NCBI GenBank assembly: GCA_915070235.1
Contig: CAJZFM010000153.1
Span: 1-5,653, forward strand
Source of the DNA: an uncultured Capnocytophaga sp.
GTDB lineage: Bacteria; Bacteroidota; Bacteroidia; Flavobacteriales; Flavobacteriaceae
Direction: 5' to 3'
DNA length: 5,653 nt
The notes below the pieces were generated by a model, which saw only the letters and a program-made list of their open reading frames with translations, had not been told where the DNA came from and ran no database searches. Position 1 is the first letter of the stretch; every line of letters starts with the position of its first letter. Shown in pieces: positions 1 to 5,653 of the stretch. A program made the position numbers and the translations under genes.

Positions 1-848
1 CTTTTGCAGGGGTAGCCATAGGGGAATACTTCCGTGATACAGGTCGCCCAGCGCTGATTATCTATGATGACCTTTCTAAGCAAGCGATGGCTTACCGTGA
101 GGTATCCCTCTTGCTTCGTCGCCCACCTGGACGTGAGGCCTACCCTGGGGACGTGTTCTACTTGCACTCTCGCCTCTTGGAACGCGCTGCTAAGGTGATT
201 AAGGACGACAATGTAGCCCGCAATATGAATGACCTCCCTGATTCTATCAAGCACCTTGTAAAGGGTGGTGGTTCTCTTACCGCACTTCCTGTGATAGAAA
301 CCCAAGCAGGTGACGTTTCCGCTTATATCCCAACCAATGTGATTTCTATTACCGACGGACAGATATTCCTTGAGTCAGACCTGTTCAACTCAGGGGTGCG
401 TCCAGCGATTAACGTGGGTATTTCTGTATCTCGTGTAGGGGGATCGGCTCAGATCAAGTCTATGAAGAAGGTAGCAGGTACCCTTAAGCTTGACCAAGCA
501 CAGTTCCGCGAGTTGGCGGCTTTTGCTAAGTTCGGTTCTGACCTTGATGCAGCTACCAGCAATGTAATTGAGAAAGGAAAGCGCAATGTGGAAATCCTTA
601 AACAATCTTCTAATACTCCATACAAAGTAGAAGACCAAGTAGCGATTATCTATGTAGGTTCTAAGAACCTATTGCGCCAAATTCCAGTAGAGCGCGTACG
701 TGAGTTTGAAAAAGAATACTTGGATAACCTTCGCACAGCTCACCAGGATACCCTTGCACAACTCAAAGCAGGAAAAATCAATGATGAGATTACTTCCGTT
801 TTGGAAAGTGTAGCTAAAGAAGTAGCTCAAAATTATATCGTGAAATAA
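1..848 (+). CDS. atpA: F1F0 ATP synthase alpha subunit, C-terminal part (5' end outside window)
   Basis: This is the non-catalytic alpha subunit of the F1 head, which alternates with beta in the cytoplasmic hexamer that makes ATP. The reading frame is open from base 3 (bases 1-2 finish a codon begun outside), giving 281 visible residues, roughly the last half of a protein of about 525. Diagnostic segments are [10 protein letters not shown] at the left edge, [20 protein letters not shown] just after it, [14 protein letters not shown], and SVSRVGG. The Arg in SVSRVGG (codon 432-434) corresponds to the arginine that reaches into the neighbouring beta active site. The Walker A loop lies upstream, outside the window. 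Between LERAAK and GGGSLTALP there is a stretch several residues longer than in E. coli, which is typical of Bacteroidota. The first internal ATG (87) is not the real start. The gene ends with TAA and is followed by a terminator. atpG, the usual next gene, is absent. Base composition is GC-richer than the genes that follow. Identification is very secure. Confidence 0.98.
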   Translation, partial: FAGVAIGEYFRDTGRPALIIYDDLSKQAMAYREVSLLLRRPPGREAYPGDVFYLHSRLLERAAKVIKDDNVARNMNDLPDSIKHLVKGGGSLTALPVIETQAGDVSAYIPTNVISITDGQIFLESDLFNSGVRPAINVGISVSRVGGSAQIKSMKKVAGTLKLDQAQFRELAAFAKFGSDLDAATSNVIEKGKRNVEILKQSSNTPYKVEDQVAIIYVGSKNLLRQIPVERVREFEKEYLDNLRTAHQDTLAQLKAGKINDEITSVLESVAKEVAQNYIVK

Positions 849-870
849 TTTTTTATTTAATATTATTGAT

Positions 871-904
871 AATACTGCCCTACACTTGTAGGGCAGTATT
901 TTTT
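871..904 (+). terminator. Intrinsic terminator after atpA
   Basis: Arms 871-884 and 887-900 are perfect reverse complements. In practice this is a stem of about 13 bp closed by a 4-nt ACTT loop, with a GCCC/GGGC core, followed by six T residues (899-904). It lies 22 nt after the atpA stop and should end the atp transcript. The T-run is only on the plus-strand exit side, so it should act in one direction. Only 14 bases separate its T-run from the next start codon, so that gene needs either read-through or a promoter overlapping this hairpin. Confidence 0.9.
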
Positions 905-918
905 AATGAAAGGAAAAT

Positions 919-1596
919 ATGAGAACATTAGAGGAATTGATCAATAAGGAAGAACCCGGTTGGGACTTGGTACAAGAATGGTTACAAGAGGCAATCAATT
1001 CTTATGAAGTACTGCCCAGAGAGGCTAAGCGAGCAGAGCAGGAGCTTCTCAATGCACAAGTAACTACCCGTTCGCCTATGGGGGCTATTATCTATGAAAC
1101 GGGTGGTATTCTTATAGATGGAGGCTGGATACGCCTTTTAGGCTCTGGCTGTGAGAGGTTAGACAGAGGAATGTTCCAGTGGAACAAAGGGAAGTCTTTT
1201 GAGCACTATGGGGAACCTCCTGCATTTCTTTTGGTAGCAGATGATATCTTAGGGGGACTTTTTGCTATCAATGGGGGAGCATTTGGACAAGATGACTTAG
1301 GACAGATGTACTACTTAGCCCCTGATACACTCGCTTGGGAATCAATGGAATGTGGCTATTCGGAGTTTGTCGGCTGGACCTTAAGCGGGGATATACATCT
1401 GTTCTACAAGCCTTTCTATTGGGAAGGCTGGCAGGAGGAAGTAGCTAAGCTCAATGGAAACCAAGTGTTTTCCTTCTTCCCTTTCCTATGGACAAAAGAA
1501 GGAAAACAGATAGAAAATGTGAGCCGAAAAGTAATTTCTATGGAGGGAAGTTATCGCCTTACGATGGATATGCAAAGACAACTCTTGGAGAAATAA
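919..1596 (+). CDS. DUF2625 family protein
   Basis: This is a 225-residue soluble protein with no signal peptide or membrane segment. I recognise it as a member of DUF2625 (uncharacterised family) from the N-terminal helix TLEELINKEEPGW (3-15), the block TTRSPMGAIIYETGGILID (49-67) followed by GWIRLLGSG (69-77), the middle block LLVADDILGGLFAINGGAFG (104-123), YYLAPDTLAWE (131-141) and a C-terminal FPFLWTKEG (187-195). Length is normal for the family and the gene looks intact. The start is supported by GAAAGGA at 908-914, 4 nt before the ATG. The biochemical role is unknown. The middle block resembles the pattern of SUKH/SMI1-KNR4 proteins, which often act as toxin immunity proteins, but this is inference only. 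A one-mismatch version of the Bacteroidota -7 box (TATTATTG, 861-868) lies upstream, with no matching -33 element. The gene probably forms an operon with the next gene, 7 nt downstream. Confidence 0.88.
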   Translation: MRTLEELINKEEPGWDLVQEWLQEAINSYEVLPREAKRAEQELLNAQVTTRSPMGAIIYETGGILIDGGWIRLLGSGCERLDRGMFQWNKGKSFEHYGEPPAFLLVADDILGGLFAINGGAFGQDDLGQMYYLAPDTLAWESMECGYSEFVGWTLSGDIHLFYKPFYWEGWQEEVAKLNGNQVFSFFPFLWTKEGKQIENVSRKVISMEGSYRLTMDMQRQLLEK

Positions 1597-1603
1597 TAGA
1601 GGT

Positions 1604-2143
1604 ATGGAGGGATTCACTAAGGATTTTTGGATATCGGTTGTATTACAGTTCATATATGCCTATATTTGGCTTATTCTTCCTTTATTGGGACTTATATATT
1701 GGTGGAGGAAAAGAAAGAATTTTCTTAAAGGAAAACTTTCGCCAAGTAAGAAAGGAACAGAAATTTCTCTTACTTCAGTTTTAAAAAACAGTTACAGAGA
1801 AGCGTTAGGACTTCCTTTGATAGAGATAACTGCTGATACAGAGATTTTTACTGAAATGGGTAGTGTAGTTAAGCAAGAAAAGCTACAGAAAAAGATATAT
1901 GTACTTAAAAATCAATTAATCAGCAGGTTGGTTTTCTATGAAAAAGTAGGATATGAAGAGGATATATTTCTTTCAGAGGACAAAGAATTGAGAATTGTTT
2001 TTGACCATACAGATAAGGAAGTACTCTATATGTCAAAGGGAGAAGAAGAAATTACCTTTGAAGAATTTATTTATCAGTATCAAAAACTAATAGGGAAAAC
2101 TCTTCCATCAACTTTGTTTTATGGACAGGTATTACAAGTCTAA
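1604..2143 (+). CDS. Unrecognised protein with one N-terminal membrane segment
   Basis: The product has 179 residues and I do not recognise the family. Residues 9-34 form one long hydrophobic, aromatic-rich stretch, immediately followed by the basic patch RKRKNFLKGK (35-44). By the positive-inside rule the short N-terminus faces out and the remaining 140 or so residues are cytoplasmic. That part is charged (Lys and Glu rich), with an acidic C-terminal section GEEEITFEEF (146-155), and shows no catalytic motif I can name. The ATG follows the previous stop by 7 nt. An AGAGG sits almost on top of the start, with TTGGAG further up (about 1585-1590), so translation may depend on coupling to the DUF2625 gene. 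By hand count only about 31% of 1621-2100 is G or C, well below atpA, carA and the DUF2625 gene. This hints at separate origin or relaxed constraint. A real gene is likely because codons stay open to a stop just before a terminator. Confidence 0.75.
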   Translation: MEGFTKDFWISVVLQFIYAYIWLILPLLGLIYWWRKRKNFLKGKLSPSKKGTEISLTSVLKNSYREALGLPLIEITADTEIFTEMGSVVKQEKLQKKIYVLKNQLISRLVFYEKVGYEEDIFLSEDKELRIVFDHTDKEVLYMSKGEEEITFEEFIYQYQKLIGKTLPSTLFYGQVLQV

Positions 2144-2149
2144 AATAGC

Positions 2150-2185
2150 AACACGCCCTGCATAACCTACAAGGCGTGTTATTTT
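2150..2185. terminator. Shared bidirectional terminator between converging genes
   Basis: Arms 2150-2157 (AACACGCC) and 2173-2180 (GGCGTGTT) form an 8-bp stem around a 15-nt loop. On the plus strand it is followed by TTATTTTATT, on the minus strand by GCTATTTT. It lies 7 nt after the stop of the upstream plus-strand gene and 11 nt after the carA stop, so it probably serves both. The large loop and interrupted T-tracts make it weaker than the atpA terminator. Confidence 0.75.
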
Positions 2186-2190
2186 ATTAG

Positions 2191-3297
2191 TTACTTGTTA
2201 CTTGTCATTAACTCAATGAACTGGTCAAAAAGATAGCTTGCATCATGAGGGCCTGGAGCTGCTTCAGGGTGGTATTGTACGCTAAATACGGGGCGGTTCT
2301 TTAGGCGAATACCCGCTACAGTACCATCGTTGAGATGTAGGTGGGTGATCTCTATATTAGGGTTCTTTTCCGCTAATTCCTTATCAACAGCAAAACCATG
2401 ATTCTGGGAGGTAATCTCACTCTTGCCTGTAAGGAGGTTCTTTACAGGGTGGTTGATTCCTCTGTGGCCATTGCGCATCTTATAGGTAGGTACCCCTTGG
2501 GAGAGGGCAATGAGCTGGTGGCCTAGGCAAATGCCAAATACAGGCTTACCACTGTCAATAACTTGCTGAGTAAGTGTAATGGCCTCGGTTAGTGGTTCAG
2601 GGTCGCCAGGGCCATTGGAGAGGAAGAAGCCATCAGGGGCAAAAGCACTGAGTTCTTCAAAGGTAGCTGTATGAGGGAACACCTTGATATAGGCACCACG
2701 AGCCGCCAAGTTGCGCAATATATTGCGCTTGATACCCAGATCCAAGGCAGCCACACGATAGGGGGCATTTTCATCTCCTACGAAATAAGCCTCCTTGGTG
2801 GATACTTCAGGCGCTAAGGCTAAGCCCTTCATGGACGGTTGCGCCTTGAGCTGGGCTTTGAGTCCTTCTATGTTGTCCACTTCGGTGGAGAGTACCGCAT
2901 TCATACTCCCATGATCACGTATGTAGGACACTAAGGCACGAGTATCCACATCGCTTACTACAAAGAGGTTTTGTCTTTCAAGGAAAGCGCCTAAGGACTC
3001 TTCACTGATAGGGCGGGAGCCATACTCGCTAAAGTTACGACATACAAGGCCTGCAATCTTCACCCCGTCGGATTCGTTTTCCTCGGAGAAAGCTCCGTAG
3101 TTGCCTATATGAACGGTAGCTGCTACCATAATTTGCCCGAAGTAGGAGGGGTCGGTAAAGATTTCCTGATAGCCAGTCATCCCTGTATTAAAGCAGATTT
3201 CACCAAAAGCACTACCTTCTTTTCCTACGGCTTTTCCATAGAAAACAGTGCCGTCCTCCAAGAGGACAATTGCTGGTTTTTTTTGTGTATATTTCAT
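2191..3297 (-). CDS. carA: Carbamoyl-phosphate synthase small (glutaminase) subunit
   Basis: CarA hydrolyses glutamine and channels ammonia to CarB, which makes carbamoyl phosphate for pyrimidine and arginine synthesis in the cytoplasm. The product has 368 residues, the usual family length. The N-terminal CarA-specific domain shows LEDGTVFYGKAVG (13-25), GEICFNTGMTGYQE (32-45) and TDPSY (48-52). The C-terminal half is a class I glutamine amidotransferase: LSNGPGDPE (226-234), the nucleophile elbow FGICLGHQ with Cys257 (254-261), and VQYHPEAAPGPHD (340-352) giving the triad partners His343 and Glu345. All key residues are present. The ATG start fits the family N-terminus. Only a weak GGTGAT (3304-3309) precedes it, which is common in Bacteroidota. 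carB is not adjacent: downstream is a converging unrelated gene and upstream is a separate gene 91 nt away. It therefore appears to be transcribed on its own from the promoter at 3324-3331. Identification is very secure. Confidence 0.98.
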   Translation of the reverse strand: MKYTQKKPAIVLLEDGTVFYGKAVGKEGSAFGEICFNTGMTGYQEIFTDPSYFGQIMVAATVHIGNYGAFSEENESDGVKIAGLVCRNFSEYGSRPISEESLGAFLERQNLFVVSDVDTRALVSYIRDHGSMNAVLSTEVDNIEGLKAQLKAQPSMKGLALAPEVSTKEAYFVGDENAPYRVAALDLGIKRNILRNLAARGAYIKVFPHTATFEELSAFAPDGFFLSNGPGDPEPLTEAITLTQQVIDSGKPVFGICLGHQLIALSQGVPTYKMRNGHRGINHPVKNLLTGKSEITSQNHGFAVDKELAEKNPNIEITHLHLNDGTVAGIRLKNRPVFSVQYHPEAAPGPHDASYLFDQFIELMTSNK

Positions 3298-3323
3298 TGG
3301 ACAATCACCATGATTCTGTGCTG

Positions 3324-3331
3324 CAAATATA
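3324..3331 (-). promoter_or_regulatory. Probable -7 promoter box for carA
   Basis: Read on the minus strand this is TATATTTG, a perfect match to the Bacteroidota -7 consensus TAnnTTTG. It is 26 nt before the carA start codon, so the transcript would start about 20 nt before the gene. No TTTG is seen at the expected -33 spacing (near 3351-3354 the strand reads CAAG). An A/T-rich block at about 3355-3373 lies further up and could help RNA polymerase bind. The box match and position are seen directly; promoter activity is inferred. Confidence 0.6.
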
Positions 3332-3388
3332 CGTCATTTTTCTGACTATACTTGGTTTTTTAATTAAATTTTGATAGCCTATTCTGTT

Positions 3389-5248
3389 TTAGAGATCCAA
3401 AGCGTACCAGCATAATTGCCCACGTAGAGTAAAGGTAATATGCCATTGGTTGCCACTATAAAGGGCGTGTAAATCACTAATTTTCATAATATCTGATAAG
3501 CCAGAACTACGATAGGGGACTATGCCTATTTCCGAGAACACACAGCTGGGGGCACCTATGGGCTTGAGTGTCTCTTTGTCAAATTTCTGTGCTTTGACCC
3601 CTTGAGAAATCCCATCTTGGAACGCATAAATAAGATAACACTTATCCCCTTGCGTAGCCCATACAAAGGTATCTCTAATGTAAGCTATAAAATCATTACA
3701 GTGGAAGAATCGCTTTCCTTTAGGAAAATTCTTCGGATCATAACACCAGAAATCAAAGCCCTTTCTTGCATATTGATAACCTATATAGCTGCTTTCTTTC
3801 TTGTTATTCGTATAGGAAAAACCATCAAATTGAAAGTCTTCGTCTTCCTTTTCCTCCAAGAGATATTTCTCTATACAAGTATCTTTGTGAAATTTTAGAT
3901 GATAAGTCTTTCGAGCTTCTGTATAAACGATAAAAACATGTTCCTCCAAGGTGCGAGCTGTAAGGTCATCCCCCGGCAGAGGCGTAGTGATAGCTATTAT
4001 AGGCGAGGGAAGTAAGGCGGCTATGGATTGGTTACCAACGACTTTGCCGCTGGTGGGGTCTATACAAAGCAGGCTAAAATCGGTACGAGATCGCCTGCTG
4101 CTATAGATCGCATACATATACTCAGAAGCGGTAAAGGCACTTGCAATATAGGCTTCTTTTAGTTCAGGTAGGAGTGTTTTTTCTTGGACGACTCTATAGG
4201 CTAAGCTATCTTTTGTAATAGCTATGGGAGCATATTTTTTCCAATGGACACGATTATCTATGGTATAGAGGGTGTCATTCTTGGCATAGAAATGATTGAT
4301 ATAGGTTTTCACAGGAATTTCTAAGGCTTGTTTTAGGAACTTACGCCTTTCGGTATCAAGGGTGATTAAGGGCAATTGTTCGCTTTCTATGGAAACATAA
4401 CGGCTTAGATAAAGATGCTTTTTAGCTACCGAATCATAAGCATATAGGCGACTTCGGTCACTGGTAATTTCCCCTAAATATTCGAGTTGCTCATAGTAGC
4501 TTGTAGGGGTCTCTGTAAGAGGGACTACCGCAGGGGCGTTACATACGCTAAGGTCGGTATGGATAACCTTTTGCCACCACGCTTGCCATTGTTTTTTCTT
4601 AGCGTTCTTCTCTATAGGAATAAAATCAAAAGTATCATGCGCCTCATTTAGGATTCGAAGTGCAAGCTCGGCAATGGAACTCGTTTCTTCTTGTACATAA
4701 ATGCCTCCACCACAGGTATCTAACTCATAGCGATGCTGGATAGTCTTATGATTGTCCAATTCTGCGATCCACTTAGGGATATCGCGGTATTCCCAAGAAC
4801 CGGTAAAGAGGTTTTTACTTATAATATGCTCATATAGGCCGTCTGTTTCTACCTGATATTCAAAGGTAGCCACCTGTCCATCGGGGTCAAGGCAGGTGGC
4901 TTTTTTGGTATAATAAAGTGCTTTATGGTTGGGGAAAGCAATGGCTTCAAAGGTGATCTCTCCTCCGCATTTGAGAAAATCATTATAAATATCCTTGAAC
5001 ACAGGAACCAGCAAAATCGTGGGTTGTCCTACCCGCTTGGCAGATTCCTTGGAGAGGTTGATAAATACGATATTCCTCGGCGGGGTGATGTCCGCTTTTT
5101 CCAAGACAAAGAGTCTGTTTTGGATCATTTGATTCTCTCCATAGTAGGAGTGGTCGTTATCTATATAGCCCTTGAGGGTTAGGGGTTCTTGCGCCCAAAG
5201 GTCATAATAGGGGAGCGTTATAAGCAAGAGGAGCAACCATTTTTTCAT
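3389..5248 (-). CDS. Exported protein of unknown function, 619 residues
   Basis: I do not recognise a family. The N-terminus MKKWLLLLLITLPYYDLWA followed by QEP is a good Sec signal peptide with likely cleavage after Ala19. There is no lipobox cysteine, so it is probably periplasmic or otherwise exported rather than a lipoprotein. No C-terminal type IX secretion domain is apparent. Residues 190-230 look helical and contain a WxxWW motif (Trp221, Trp224, Trp225) after a FDFIP segment. From about 255 to the C-terminus the sequence is beta-rich, with recurring phrases such as CIDPTSGKVVG (395-405) and KFDKETLKPIG (555-565), suggesting propeller-like repeats. Eleven cysteines are scattered through it, with no CxxCH haem site, so it is not itself a cytochrome c. 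The start follows the ccsA-like stop by only 4 nt, with AAAGGAA inside the end of that gene, indicating a shared transcript and coupled translation. The stop is TAA and no clear terminator follows before carA. Confidence 0.85.
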   Translation of the reverse strand: MKKWLLLLLITLPYYDLWAQEPLTLKGYIDNDHSYYGENQMIQNRLFVLEKADITPPRNIVFINLSKESAKRVGQPTILLVPVFKDIYNDFLKCGGEITFEAIAFPNHKALYYTKKATCLDPDGQVATFEYQVETDGLYEHIISKNLFTGSWEYRDIPKWIAELDNHKTIQHRYELDTCGGGIYVQEETSSIAELALRILNEAHDTFDFIPIEKNAKKKQWQAWWQKVIHTDLSVCNAPAVVPLTETPTSYYEQLEYLGEITSDRSRLYAYDSVAKKHLYLSRYVSIESEQLPLITLDTERRKFLKQALEIPVKTYINHFYAKNDTLYTIDNRVHWKKYAPIAITKDSLAYRVVQEKTLLPELKEAYIASAFTASEYMYAIYSSRRSRTDFSLLCIDPTSGKVVGNQSIAALLPSPIIAITTPLPGDDLTARTLEEHVFIVYTEARKTYHLKFHKDTCIEKYLLEEKEDEDFQFDGFSYTNNKKESSYIGYQYARKGFDFWCYDPKNFPKGKRFFHCNDFIAYIRDTFVWATQGDKCYLIYAFQDGISQGVKAQKFDKETLKPIGAPSCVFSEIGIVPYRSSGLSDIMKISDLHALYSGNQWHITFTLRGQLCWYALDL

Positions 5249-5252
5249 ATCT

Positions 5253-5653
5253 TTATTCCTTTAGATTCTTCCTTCTGATAAAAGACACAATGCCTAAAAT
5301 CAGGACAAATGCAGCCGCATAATAAACAAAGTTCGGGGTGATAACCTTTTCTCCGCTGGCGTAGCTATGTAGCCCTGAAAGGTAGAAATTAACCCCAAAA
5401 TAGGTCATCAGGATACTGGCAAAGGCTACCACACTGGCAAAGTTAAAGCCCCATACGCCACGTAAGGAAGGGACAATACGCATATGAATCACAAAGGCAT
5501 AGACCATGATACTCACCAGCGCCCAAGTCTCCTTCGGATCCCAGCCCCAGTAGCGTCCCCAGCTCTCATTAGCCCATTGCGCACCCAAAAAGTTTCCTAT
5601 GGTGAGCATGATAAGCCCCACGGTAAGGGCTAATTCATTGACGATGGTCAGTT
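5253..5653 (-). CDS. ccsA: Cytochrome c biogenesis protein CcsA/CcsBA type, C-terminal part (5' end outside window)
   Basis: This is the integral membrane component of system II cytochrome c maturation, which carries haem across the membrane and presents it for attachment to CxxCH apocytochromes. The frame is open to the right edge, giving 132 visible residues; the GTG at 5619-5621 is an internal valine, not the start. The fragment holds the WWD haem-handling signature WANESWGRYWGWDPKETW (26-43 of the fragment). His56 (in VIHMR) and His95 (in GLHSY) are 39 residues apart, matching the spacing of the membrane and periplasmic haem-ligand histidines known as TM-His2 and P-His2. Hydrophobic segments lie near 7-24, 44-57, 67-91 and 107-125, ending in a basic cytoplasmic tail RRKNLKE. 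Many Bacteroidota have CcsB and CcsA fused as one protein; the window cannot show whether that is so here. The exported-protein gene follows after 4 nt. Confidence 0.93.
   Translation of the reverse strand, partial: LTIVNELALTVGLIMLTIGNFLGAQWANESWGRYWGWDPKETWALVSIMVYAFVIHMRIVPSLRGVWGFNFASVVAFASILMTYFGVNFYLSGLHSYASGEKVITPNFVYYAAAFVLILGIVSFIRRKNLKE
5256..5262 (-). promoter_or_regulatory. Ribosome binding site within the end of the upstream gene
   Basis: On the minus strand this reads AAAGGAA, 7 nt before the ATG of the 619-residue exported protein. It lies inside the last codons of the ccsA-like gene. It supports the chosen start and suggests that translation of the two genes is coupled. Confidence 0.6.

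Noticed and set aside
390..638. Minus-strand open frame inside atpA
   Set aside because: It lies antisense to a highly conserved housekeeping gene and the translation has no recognisable features.
861..868. TATTATTG as a possible -7 promoter box for the DUF2625 gene
   Set aside because: It has one mismatch to TAnnTTTG and no -33 TTTG at the right spacing, and transcription would start inside the terminator hairpin. It is too weak to list as a promoter.
906..947. 13-codon frame starting at ATG 906 and overlapping the DUF2625 start in another frame
   Set aside because: It begins right after the terminator T-run with no ribosome binding site of its own, and its length is within chance.
1488..1784. 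A 98-codon plus-strand frame bridging the end of the DUF2625 gene and the start of the next gene
   Set aside because: It is in a third frame, overlaps two better-supported genes, and has low-complexity composition with no recognisable domain or start signal.
885..2173. 8-bp inverted match between the two terminators (CTTGTAGG at 885-892, CCTACAAG at 2166-2173) as possible ends of a mobile element
   Set aside because: It is too short and sits within terminator hairpins. There is no transposase, no target duplication and no extension of the match.
2589..3345. Open frames at 2589-2774 (minus, other frame) and 3109-3345 (plus) overlapping carA
   Set aside because: Both are shadows of carA, which is identified beyond doubt by its catalytic motifs.
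3602..5182. Plus-strand open frames at 3602-3898 and 4925-5182
   Set aside because: They are antisense to the 619-residue exported protein, which has a signal peptide, a ribosome binding site and a much longer uninterrupted frame.
5253..5621. GTG at 5619-5621 as the start of a small 122-residue membrane protein
   Set aside because: The frame continues upstream with residues that fit the CcsA family (LTIVNELALT), so the gene is simply cut by the window edge.

Overview
The window looks like chromosomal DNA of a Bacteroidota bacterium, most likely Flavobacteriia. The reasons are the form of the ATP synthase alpha subunit, which carries the phylum's extra stretch around 'MNDLP...[10 protein letters not shown]'; a TAnnTTTG-type -7 promoter box in front of carA; weak or absent Shine-Dalgarno sites on some genes; and the CcsA-type cytochrome c assembly protein. 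A genus such as Capnocytophaga is possible, but that is a guess. No RNA genes, CRISPR arrays or recognisable transposons are visible.

Layout, left to right. (1) Positions 1-848, plus strand: the C-terminal 281 residues of atpA, closed by a strong intrinsic terminator at 871-904. The usual next gene, atpG, does not follow. (2) Positions 919-2143, plus strand: a two-gene unit made of a DUF2625-family protein and, 7 nt later, an AT-rich gene for an unrecognised protein with one N-terminal membrane segment. A hairpin at 2150-2180, shared with the converging carA, ends it. (3) Positions 2191-3297, minus strand: carA, the glutaminase subunit of carbamoyl-phosphate synthase. It has its own Bacteroidota-type promoter box and a very short leader, and carB is not next to it. 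(4) Positions 3389-5653, minus strand: the 3' end of a ccsA/ccsBA-like cytochrome c biogenesis gene, followed after 4 nt by a gene for a 619-residue exported protein of unknown function.

Three parts are housekeeping: ATP synthesis, carbamoyl phosphate for pyrimidines and arginine, and haem attachment to cytochromes c. The less ordinary parts are the two-gene islet where atpG would be expected, whose first product has a sequence pattern suggestive of SUKH/SMI1-type immunity proteins, and the exported orphan protein apparently coupled to cytochrome c maturation. There is no convincing evidence here of a complete new system. The islet is the best candidate for a second look.
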